Source: a bacterium (GTDB lineage Bacteria; Patescibacteriota; Gracilibacteria; JAUYGZ01). From it: a stretch of 7,098 nucleotides of DNA. The position numbers were made by a program, and so were the translations under genes. Shown piece by piece: positions 1 to 5,247 of this stretch (positions within the stretch are counted from its first letter, which is position 1; the number at the start of each line of letters is the position of its first letter). The DNA is taken from NCBI GenBank assembly GCA_030699855.1, contig JAUYKR010000070.1, positions 1 to 7,098 on the forward strand. Direction: 5' to 3'. Below the pieces are notes generated by a model, which was not told the origin of the DNA, made no database searches, and saw nothing but the letters and a program-made list of their open reading frames with translations.

Positions 1-1014
1 GATGAACAATTTGAGCGCCGTGGCGACTACCGAGTAAGCGCTGTAAGCAACCAGGGTTCCGATCACAATGTTTTTGAGAGTGGTTTTAACCTTGGTGATG
101 ATGTCATCGTTGCCGTAGTACACCACCATGGCCATACCGGAAAGTATGATCGAGACCAAGAGGATGGTGCCCAAAAAGCCAAGAATATAATTGGAAAGAC
201 CGGTGAGCTGACTCTCGAATGCAGGTACGTCGATAGGCTCAAAACCGCCGGAACGGAAGATGATTTTCTCGATTAAAATCGAGGCCATATTGATGATGAT
301 AATTCCGAGAGCGGTATAGCCGACGATATTGCGCTGTTTTTTGATCTGCTCCTCGTCTCCGGCATTGACGATCAGACGCAAGGAGGCGACGATCAACATC
401 AGAATCGCCCCCACTCCGGCAAAGGACAGGAAGATCTCGAGAAGAGTTTTGATCTGTTCCACCGCCTTCACGGCTTGAGCCACCGCACCCCCAGCAGCAC
501 CAGCCTTGGGGTCAGCATTAGCGGGATCATCGGCAAGTAAAAAATCGCCTTCATTCTCATAGAGATACTCGTAAATAAATTCGTAACTGAAAGCGAAAAT
601 GAGCAATCCAATAATCACATACACCACTGTCCGCTTTTGCGTCTCGATCTCCTCCGCCGCTTTCGACTGGGCCGTGACCAGGTTGTAACCGGCCACGAAC
701 AGGAAGAGCAGGGCGATCGCCCCCAGTACGCGCATGATAATTCCGCCGATACTGGCGATCATATCCTTAAAGCCCACGCCACCCTCCTGACCCTTGCCGT
801 CTTTGAGTCCAATATCGGAAAGGTGTTCTACTCCCGGAGCATTGGATTCGAAAGGGATGGTAATTTTTTTTTCCGAGGCAGGCGAAGTACCCGTAGTCGC
901 TTCTGCAGCAGCCCCCCCTCCGTTGTCAGGAGTAGGCTCTTCCGCAAAAACAGACTGGCTACAAAAACCAAGCAGGAGGAGAAAAACAAGCGAGAGTAAA
1001 AATCCTTTTTTCAT
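1..1014 (-). CDS. Multi-pass membrane protein with three VirB2/TrbC-like two-helix modules (3' end outside window)
   Basis: The reading frame is open from an ATG at 1014 to the window edge, giving 338 codons with no stop, so the C-terminus is missing. Residues 1-24 form a signal peptide (basic MKKG start, Leu-rich core, SVFA/EE cleavage site). A Gly/Ala/Thr-rich linker follows. Three hydrophobic pairs then appear at about 86-150, 190-252 and 275-335. In each pair the two helices are separated by a short charged loop (about 116-128 QSKAAEEIETQKR, 219-228 GDEEQIKKQR, 301-310 GNDDIITKVK). Two helices around a short polar loop is the plan of VirB2/TrbC-type T4SS pilins, which are common in Patescibacteria. 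Assignment to that family is by architecture and has not been searched. The start lies 7 bases after the stop of the upstream gene, so the two are probably cotranscribed. No Shine-Dalgarno sequence is visible. A run of nine A in the coding strand (864-872) is a possible slippage site, but the frame is intact through it. Confidence 0.7.
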   Translation of the reverse strand, partial: MKKGFLLSLVFLLLLGFCSQSVFAEEPTPDNGGGAAAEATTGTSPASEKKITIPFESNAPGVEHLSDIGLKDGKGQEGGVGFKDMIASIGGIIMRVLGAIALLFLFVAGYNLVTAQSKAAEEIETQKRTVVYVIIGLLIFAFSYEFIYEYLYENEGDFLLADDPANADPKAGAAGGAVAQAVKAVEQIKTLLEIFLSFAGVGAILMLIVASLRLIVNAGDEEQIKKQRNIVGYTALGIIIINMASILIEKIIFRSGGFEPIDVPAFESQLTGLSNYILGFLGTILLVSIILSGMAMVVYYGNDDIITKVKTTLKNIVIGTLVAYSAYSVVATALKLFI

Positions 1015-1021
1015 AGAAAAA

Positions 1022-2149
1022 TTAAGGACCAGGCGCAGACGCCGGTGGAATGGGAGCTGCGGGGGGCTCAGAAGGAAGTTCGGGAACCAATTCCCGGGGA
1101 GAAACATCCGGCAGGGCTCCCCTTTGCGAAAATTCTGCCACAATGGTGTAGGCGGAAAAAGCAATCACCAGTCCCAGCAAAGATCCGTAAATCAGCTGGG
1201 TCGCCTGCTTTCCGCGTTCCTCATTGCCGGCGTTCAGGGCGTAGAGAGCACCGCCCGCCACCAGGGTGAACAAGGCAAGACTGCCGAACAGAGCCAAGAC
1301 AAAATTCGTGACGTTGGTGATCAAGCCAATACCATCACCAACATTCACGCTGTGACTCACTGCGTAGGGGTTGACTTCCCCAACGTCCGGTAGAGGCGGA
1401 CTGCTGTTGAGGTCAAACACCGCGTCCACCAACACATTGGAAATGATGATCAGAACAAAACCCACAAAACCGTACATAAAGGTTTCTTTTTCTTTTGTTA
1501 CCGTTTCCTCTTCGCCGCTGGCGAAAATGATCACCGCTCCGGATTTGATGGTATAAAACAAAGCAATACCGCCCAGCATGTAGCGGATGAAGATGATCAC
1601 CAATTCCAGCTGGCTGGAAAAAAGTGTGGTCGCCGCTTTCGCGCGCTCGGCATCGGTCAAAAACCCGAATACTTTATTCTCATCATCCACGCTGTACAGG
1701 GTAATCGTATCGCTGAGGAACTGGGCGAAGATAACGAAGGCAGTACCGATCAGCAAATACAAAAAGTTTTTGCCGGCCTTATTCATCTCTTCCTCCTGCC
1801 CGCGGGCAACGATCAGATTAATTCCCAAACCGGCAAAGAGGAACACCAGAATGGGACCGAGCAATCCCTTGACGGTGGCGAAGACTTTTTGGGTCACGGT
1901 CACCACTCCAGCGGCTCCGCCGCCGGAACCCTCCACCAAAGAGTGACTGACTCCGCTGTAGTCTTTGTAATTGAAGGGAAGAAGGGTTCTGGACTGAGGT
2001 GTTTTGACGTCAGTTCCCGCAGTTGTCCCGCCTGTTCCTCCACCACGATCTTTACCGTCCTCATTTTCCGCAAAGACACTCACCGACAGGGCCGATATCA
2101 GAGTCAGCATCAAACACAGCGAGCAAATCGTCCGTAGCCAAGCTCTCAT
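1022..2149 (-). CDS. Multi-pass membrane protein with three VirB2/TrbC-like two-helix modules
   Basis: This gene encodes 375 residues from an ATG at 2149 to a TAA. Residues 1-27 are a signal peptide ending SVFA/EN. A low-complexity Gly/Thr linker (about 34-50) and a polar region follow. Three helix pairs lie at about 95-148, 183-246 and 283-340. Their polar loops share a Gly-(acidic)-Lys pattern: RGQEEEMNKAGK at 116-127, SGEEETVTKEKE at 211-222, AGNEERGKQATQ at 307-318. The loops are spaced about 95 residues apart, which suggests internal triplication. The tail from about 347 is Pro/Ala/Glu-rich and ends in PASAPGP. VirB2/TrbC-type pilins have one such helix pair, so this looks like a fused three-module pilin-like or membrane-pore subunit. 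The function is inferred from architecture only. The downstream gene has the same plan, and the two are probably an operon. The opposite strand is open in places, but those frames are low-complexity shadows of this gene. Confidence 0.75.
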   Translation of the reverse strand: MRAWLRTICSLCLMLTLISALSVSVFAENEDGKDRGGGTGGTTAGTDVKTPQSRTLLPFNYKDYSGVSHSLVEGSGGGAAGVVTVTQKVFATVKGLLGPILVFLFAGLGINLIVARGQEEEMNKAGKNFLYLLIGTAFVIFAQFLSDTITLYSVDDENKVFGFLTDAERAKAATTLFSSQLELVIIFIRYMLGGIALFYTIKSGAVIIFASGEEETVTKEKETFMYGFVGFVLIIISNVLVDAVFDLNSSPPLPDVGEVNPYAVSHSVNVGDGIGLITNVTNFVLALFGSLALFTLVAGGALYALNAGNEERGKQATQLIYGSLLGLVIAFSAYTIVAEFSQRGALPDVSPRELVPELPSEPPAAPIPPASAPGP

Positions 2150-2165
2150 AAAAGAGAAAGAGTTT

Positions 2166-2278
2166 CAACACTTAGCCTAGCAAAAAAGGTCGGCAAAAAC
2201 AATTTGCGAGAATTGGGAGCCAGCAGGATTTTGGTTTTCTTGCCGGTGTTCACATCGTAGAAGGAGGCTCAAGTGTTG
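2166..2278 (+). repeat. Stem-loop domain adjoining the long inverted repeat
   Basis: CAACACTT (2166-2173) and AGCCT (2174-2178) pair with AAGTGTTG (2271-2278) and AGGCT (2265-2269), making 13 bp with one bulged C at 2270. Nested inside are CGGCAA (2191-2196) with TTGCCG (2240-2245), CAATT (2200-2204) with AATTG (2211-2215), and AGCCA (2218-2222) with TGGTT (2232-2236, one G-U pair). The last paired base, 2278, directly abuts the first base of the 25-bp repeat at 2279, so the two stems could stack coaxially. The strand of any transcript is unknown. The pairing is seen in the sequence, while an RNA function is inferred. Confidence 0.5.
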
Positions 2279-2424
2279 AGGCGGGGAAGGGGGATTGATT
2301 TTTGAAGAGAGGACCTTCGAAGCGAAAAACGTACGGAAGGCTCCTTATGGCATATGACCTATTATTTTTCATCCTGCGCCCAAATCTTTTCCGCAGCAAA
2401 AAAATCAATCCCCCTTCCCCGCCT
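2279..2424 (+). repeat. Perfect 25-bp inverted repeat enclosing two small hairpins
   Basis: The left arm at 2279-2303 begins AGGCGGGGAAGGGGG and ends ATTGATTTTT. The right arm at 2400-2424 is its exact reverse complement. The 96-base spacer contains AGGACCTTC (2310-2318) pairing with GAAGG and TCCT (2336-2345, one bulged C), and CTGCG (2374-2378) pairing with CGCAG (2392-2396). Together these form a three-way-junction-like fold of 146 bases. No target-site duplication is visible at the outer ends, so a miniature transposon is not supported. The left arm is almost all purine with G4 and G5 runs and could also form unusual DNA or RNA structure. A chance perfect 25-bp match at this distance is very unlikely. 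Confidence 0.9.
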
Positions 2425-2460
2425 ACGTTTCCCGCTCGTCAATTGGCATGACAAAATCCC

Positions 2461-2490
2461 TTTACACCACACCCCTCTTTCCGGTAAACT
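2461..2490 (+). promoter_or_regulatory. Candidate promoter for the secE-nusG operon
   Basis: TTTACA (2461-2466) matches the -35 consensus at 5 of 6 positions. TAAACT (2485-2490) matches the -10 consensus at 4 of 6, with an 18-base spacer. Transcription would start near 2497, just at or before the GGGAG arm of the hairpin at 2501, leaving a leader of about 37 bases before secE. This is a consensus match only. Confidence 0.3.
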
Positions 2491-2500
2491 GGTTTTGTTC

Positions 2501-2523
2501 GGGAGAGATCCCTCCCTTTTTTT
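2501..2523 (+). terminator. Intrinsic terminator-like hairpin directly upstream of secE
   Basis: GGGAG (2501-2505) pairs with CTCCC (2512-2516) around a 6-base loop, and seven T residues follow (2517-2523). The stem is short but GC-rich, so the form is that of an intrinsic terminator. It ends only 10 bases before the secE ATG. It could end a small RNA made from the structured region, act as an attenuator for secE-nusG, or serve as a 5' stabilising hairpin if transcription begins at about 2497. Confidence 0.5.
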
Positions 2524-2533
2524 AAGATTGGAT

Positions 2534-2725
2534 ATGAGTACTTTCTTCAATTTCCTCCGCGACAGCTACCACGAGCTGCTGCTGGTCACCTGGCCCAAGC
2601 AAGACGAATTGCTGCGCCACACCATCATCACCGTTGTTTTTGTTTTGATCAGCTCTTTAATTCTGGGCTTGGTCGATTACAGCTTTACCAACGCTTACCG
2701 TTGGTTTCTTACCCTGAATAGTTAA
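2534..2725 (+). CDS. secE: Preprotein translocase subunit SecE
   Basis: SecE is the small essential subunit that clamps SecY in the SecYEG translocon of the inner membrane. The 63-residue protein has the bacterial SecE pattern: an amphipathic N-terminal helix (about 2-18), the conserved E-x(3)-V-T-W-P-K stretch at 14-22 followed by the E of QDELL, then one transmembrane helix at about 30-52. The length matches the minimal one-helix SecE of most bacteria. I chose the ATG at 2534 because the conserved region begins there. An in-frame ATG at 2354 would add 60 residues unlike SecE that run across the inverted repeat and terminator-like hairpin. No Shine-Dalgarno sequence is visible. nusG starts 14 bases after the TAA, the usual secE-nusG pairing. 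Confidence 0.95.
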   Translation: MSTFFNFLRDSYHELLLVTWPKQDELLRHTIITVVFVLISSLILGLVDYSFTNAYRWFLTLNS

Positions 2726-2739
2726 ATGTTCTTTCAACT

Positions 2740-3441
2740 ATGAACGACGAAGATCAACAACCAGTGCAACTGGCTGACCAGGCCGACATCGAGCAGGAAG
2801 CAGGTGATGATGCCGATGCTCTTGATGATACGGATACGGATGTTGCCGATGTCGATATCGCCACCCACGAAAAGAAAACCAGCCTGAAGACTTCCGTGGG
2901 CAAACAGGCCAAGAACACCGGACGAAACTGGTATGTGATTCATACCTATTCCGGCTATGAAGACGCGGTGAAGAAAGCCCTGGAACAGCGCATTGAGTCG
3001 CTGAATATGCACGACCTGATCTTCAACGTGCTCGTGCCGAAGGAGAGCACCATTACCATCAAAAAAGGGCAGCACGTCACCGAGAAGAAGCGCCTGTTCC
3101 CCGGCTATGTCCTGGTGGACATGGTCGTGACCGACGAGAGCTGGTACGTGGTCCGCAACACCCCCAACGTAACCGGGTTTGTCGGCTCCGGAACCATCCC
3201 CGTGCCGGTACGGCCGGAGGAGTTTAATATTATTGAGAAACACCTGAAGAAAGAAGAGCCTAAGTTCAAGATCGACTTTAGCATCGGAGAGAACGTCACC
3301 ATTTCCGACGGTCCTTTCAAGAATTACGACGGCATGATCGACAGCGTCGACGAAAAGAAGGGCAAATTGAAAGTTTTGGTCACCATCTTTGGACGCGAAA
3401 CTCCGGTTGAGCTAGACTTCGTGCAGGTTAAGAAGAAGTAA
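2740..3441 (+). CDS. nusG: Transcription termination/antitermination factor NusG with acidic N-terminal extension
   Basis: NusG binds RNA polymerase through its NGN domain and links it to Rho or to the ribosome (S10) through its KOW domain. The NGN domain spans about 62-166, with RNWYVIHTYSGYED at 62-75, LFPGYVLVDM at 119-128 and WYVVRNTPNVTGFVG at 135-149. The KOW domain spans about 183-215 (GENVTISDGPFKNYDG). The core is of normal size. The first 60 residues are extra: residues 1-45 carry about 17 Asp or Glu and no basic residue before Lys45, and are probably disordered. No methionine occurs between residue 1 and the NGN domain, so a shorter ATG start is not available. No Shine-Dalgarno sequence precedes the ATG (TTTCAACT sits there). 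The stop overlaps the next start by one base (TAATG), which suggests translational coupling. Confidence 0.96.
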   Translation: MNDEDQQPVQLADQADIEQEAGDDADALDDTDTDVADVDIATHEKKTSLKTSVGKQAKNTGRNWYVIHTYSGYEDAVKKALEQRIESLNMHDLIFNVLVPKESTITIKKGQHVTEKKRLFPGYVLVDMVVTDESWYVVRNTPNVTGFVGSGTIPVPVRPEEFNIIEKHLKKEEPKFKIDFSIGENVTISDGPFKNYDGMIDSVDEKKGKLKVLVTIFGRETPVELDFVQVKKK

Positions 3442-3953
3442 TGAACAGAGTCCTGCACATCGCCATCCTGTTCGCGGCCGTTACGGCCGCTCTGTTTGCC
3501 ATGGATCTGAGCGGCGAAGGAAGCACTCCTCTGGCCAGCATCCTTCACTCCAAATCGTCGCTTTCTACCGCCACGCTCCGCGCGGCTGGGCTGGAGAACA
3601 CTCCTTTGCCAACCCCGAAGATGCGTCAAACCCTCTTTGCCTCGTACCTGCAAGTTCCCGACCAGACAGAAGTGAAAACGTACCATTTAAAGGATCTCGA
3701 CATTACCATTGCGGAAGTTTTTTCTTCCAAACCGCTCGAAATTGTCCAGGATGTCACCTCCCAGACCAGTCCGGAATACCAGTTGAATGTGGTAAGCCCG
3801 GAACTCTTTTATCTGAACCAGCTCCCGCTGGCGGAAAAAACCCATAATTTCTTAGGCCTCGTCATCGGTCGTCACCTGTACGGATTCCAATACCCCTTTC
3901 TGCAACACCACATTGTCCTCAAAATGATTGACGAGCTCAGGAAAAACGTATAG
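3441..3953 (+). CDS. Unrecognised membrane-anchored or secreted protein between nusG and rplK
   Basis: I do not recognise this 170-residue protein. The N-terminus MNRVLHIAILFAAVTAALFA has one basic residue and a hydrophobic stretch at about 4-20, consistent with a signal peptide or a single membrane anchor that would leave about 150 residues outside. The rest is mixed polar with no cysteine and no visible catalytic motif. The C-terminal third (LNQLPLAEKTHNFLGLVIGRHLYGF region, about 125-150) is the most aromatic. Its ATG shares one base with the nusG stop, and AAGAAG lies just upstream inside nusG. rplK begins 25 bases after its TAG. It therefore sits inside the transcription unit where nusG and rplK are usually adjacent, and its high-GC composition matches its neighbours. 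The frame is well supported, but the function is unknown. Confidence 0.8.
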   Translation: MNRVLHIAILFAAVTAALFAMDLSGEGSTPLASILHSKSSLSTATLRAAGLENTPLPTPKMRQTLFASYLQVPDQTEVKTYHLKDLDITIAEVFSSKPLEIVQDVTSQTSPEYQLNVVSPELFYLNQLPLAEKTHNFLGLVIGRHLYGFQYPFLQHHIVLKMIDELRKNV

Positions 3954-3978
3954 AGTCTCTTGGCTTTTTTAGATAGAC

Positions 3979-4401
3979 ATGGCTGAACTCGTTAAAAAGA
4001 TCAAGCTTCAGATCAAGGCAGGACAGGCAAATCCGGCCCCTCCGGTTGGCCCCGTACTGTCTCAGGCCGGAGTGAATATTCAGGAATTTTGCGGCCAGTT
4101 CAACGATGCCACTCGGGATAAAATGGGGCAGGTTCTGCCGGTGGTCATTTCCGTCTTCAATGATCGAAGCTTTTCTTTTGAGCTGAAGGAACCGCCTGCC
4201 GCCAATTTGATCAAGCAGATCATCAAGCTCGAAAAGGGATCCGCGATACCGCATAAAGATAAGGTGGGAAAAATTACCAGGGCCCAGCTTGAACAAGTCG
4301 CTGAGCAAAAAATGAAGGAACTGAACGCCAACGACCTCGAGGCCGCCGTGAAGATTATCGCCGGCACCGCCCGTTCCATGGGCGTTACGGTAGAGGGCTA
4401 A
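3979..4401 (+). CDS. rplK: 50S ribosomal protein L11
   Basis: L11 binds the GTPase-associated region of 23S rRNA and is needed for stringent-response signalling. The 140 residues match the family length (about 140). The N-terminal domain has the proline-rich segment NPAPPVGPVLSQAGVNIQEF (18-37). The C-terminal RNA-binding domain ends with the signature IIAGTARSMGVTV (126-138). The usual P-A-L-G-Q within the first signature reads P-V-L-S-Q here (25-29), a mild variant in the segment next to the thiostrepton and micrococcin site. The start is the ATG at 3979, giving the canonical MAELVKKIKLQI beginning. rplA follows after 57 bases, as in most bacteria. Confidence 0.97.
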   Translation: MAELVKKIKLQIKAGQANPAPPVGPVLSQAGVNIQEFCGQFNDATRDKMGQVLPVVISVFNDRSFSFELKEPPAANLIKQIIKLEKGSAIPHKDKVGKITRAQLEQVAEQKMKELNANDLEAAVKIIAGTARSMGVTVEG

Positions 4402-4458
4402 ATCATTTTATTTCGTGGGAGCTTCGGCAGACGTCGGGGCGCTTGCACCACTAACTCC

Positions 4459-5217
4459 ATGGATATGGCAAAGGATGCTGCAATCCCGTCCGCCTCGGCG
4501 GACGGAGCTGGGAAGAAGAACGTCGCCGCGGGCAAAAAGCGCGGTAAAAAATATCGGGAAGCGGCCGCGAAGATCGACCGCAACAACCTCTACTCTGTGG
4601 CGGAAGCCATGGAACTTTTGATAGGTTCCTCCACCACCAAGTTCGACAGCTCAACGGAAGTCCACATGAATCTGGGTGTTGACCCCAAGCAGGCCGACCA
4701 GATCGTCCGAGGTGTCATTGCCCTGCCCAATGGCACCGGAAAGAAGTTGAAAGTCATCGCCTTTGTGGGTGAAGATAAGGTGAAGGCCTGTAAAGCCGCC
4801 GGCGCAACAGAAGCCGGCACGGATGCCCTGGTGGAAAAAATCGTGAAAGGATGGATGGACTTCGACATGGCCGTGGCCGAACCAAGCCAGATGAAAGTGC
4901 TGGGAAAAATCGCCAAGACCCTGGGTCAGAAAGGCTTGATGCCCAGCCCGAAGGCCGGAACGGTAACACCGGATCCTGCCCAAGCTATTGAGGAAATTCA
5001 AAAGGGCCGGGTGGAATTCAAAACCGACAAAGAAGGCAACCTGCACAATATTTTCGGTAAAATTTCCTTTGGCCCAGAGAAGCTCAAGGAAAATTTGGCA
5101 GCCTTCCTCAAAGCCATCCGCGAGGCCAAGCCGAGCGGTGTCAAAGGCACCTTCATCAACAGCATTACTGTCTGCTCCACTATGGGGCCTGGGATCAAAA
5201 TTGACTCGTCGGTTTAG
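4459..5217 (+). CDS. rplA: 50S ribosomal protein L1
   Basis: L1 forms the mobile L1 stalk of the 50S subunit and, in many bacteria, represses its own mRNA. The family core starts at about residue 28 (KRGKKYREAAAKIDRNNLYSV region). The central signature LGQKGLMPSPKAGTVT is at 155-170, and the C-terminal SVKG-like and KIDSS segments are present. The length is 252, compared with 234 in E. coli. The excess is an N-terminal extension (residues 1-27) rich in Ala, Ser, Gly and Lys, which contains a strong DNA palindrome. The start is ATG 4459, or ATG 4465, two codons later; no other ATG precedes the conserved core. No Shine-Dalgarno sequence is visible. The 57-base gap after rplK could form a weak GTGG/CCAC-closed hairpin (4415-4451). 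Confidence 0.96.
   Translation: MDMAKDAAIPSASADGAGKKNVAAGKKRGKKYREAAAKIDRNNLYSVAEAMELLIGSSTTKFDSSTEVHMNLGVDPKQADQIVRGVIALPNGTGKKLKVIAFVGEDKVKACKAAGATEAGTDALVEKIVKGWMDFDMAVAEPSQMKVLGKIAKTLGQKGLMPSPKAGTVTPDPAQAIEEIQKGRVEFKTDKEGNLHNIFGKISFGPEKLKENLAAFLKAIREAKPSGVKGTFINSITVCSTMGPGIKIDSSV
4486..4505 (+). repeat. Perfect 9-bp palindrome inside the 5' end of rplA
   Basis: CCGTCCGCC (4486-4494) and GGCGGACGG (4497-4505) are separated by two bases. As RNA this is an 8-bp GC-rich hairpin closed by a CUCG tetraloop. It begins 27 bases after the first rplA ATG and encodes residues of the nonconserved N-terminal extension (around PSASADG). It may be an in-frame insertion of a short palindromic repeat or a control hairpin on the mRNA. 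Confidence 0.8.
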
Positions 5218-5241
5218 AGTTGTACGCTAAACCATCAACTC
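5211..5241 (+). repeat. Two interleaved 6-bp complementary pairs at the rplA stop / dut start junction
   Basis: GGTTTA (5211-5216) pairs with TAAACC (5228-5233), and GAGTTG (5217-5222) pairs with CAACTC (5236-5241). The order is A, B, A', B', so the stems are either mutually exclusive or pseudoknotted. The first stem includes the rplA stop codon and the second ends 6 bases before the dut ATG. There is no T tract, so this is not a simple terminator. Confidence 0.55.
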
Positions 5242-5247
5242 TCAACC

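Larger units (their letters stand above)
2150..2533. other. Divergent intergenic region with dense inverted repeats; no convincing gene
   Basis: These 384 bases separate the leftward pilin-like pair from the rightward secE operon. I see no tRNA, no SRP RNA core, no tmRNA ends and no RNase P signature (no GGAAAGTCC-type P4 strand). The stretch holds nested complementary segments, listed as separate entries, that could fold into one or two RNA domains. A terminator-like hairpin closes its right end. A weak leftward promoter for the pilin-like pair may lie at 2174-2202 (-10 TAGGCT, -35 TTGTTT, 17-base spacing), but it matches consensus poorly. The frame open from 2354 into secE carries no recognisable protein before the secE methionine. 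Confidence 0.7.

Noticed and set aside
794..1393. 199-codon open frame on the + strand opposite the pilin-like genes
   Set aside because: It is low-complexity and Arg/Ser/Gln-rich, has no recognisable domain, and spans the junction of two well-supported leftward genes. It is a shadow frame.
2279..2424. Miniature transposon or insertion-sequence remnant
   Set aside because: The arms are perfect, but no target-site duplication is visible outside them and no transposase fragment is present. It is kept as an open alternative only.
2354..2533. 60-codon N-terminal extension of secE
   Set aside because: The extra residues do not resemble SecE, and the DNA covers one arm of the inverted repeat and the terminator-like hairpin. 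The ATG at 2534 gives the canonical protein.
2150..2533. Known RNA gene (tRNA, tmRNA, SRP RNA, RNase P RNA)
   Set aside because: None of the conserved sequence signatures could be read on either strand, although a divergent 6S-like RNA cannot be excluded by eye.
2362..2550. 62-codon open frame on the - strand across the intergenic region
   Set aside because: Its composition follows the repeat arm and overlaps the secE start. There is no ribosome site and no recognisable protein.
3954..3978. Terminator between the unknown gene and rplK (TTGGCTTTTTTAG)
   Set aside because: There is a T run but no stem of useful length before it, so the operon probably continues.
4590..4916. 108-codon open frame on the - strand inside rplA
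   Set aside because: It lies wholly antisense to the conserved L1 core and has no recognisable features.
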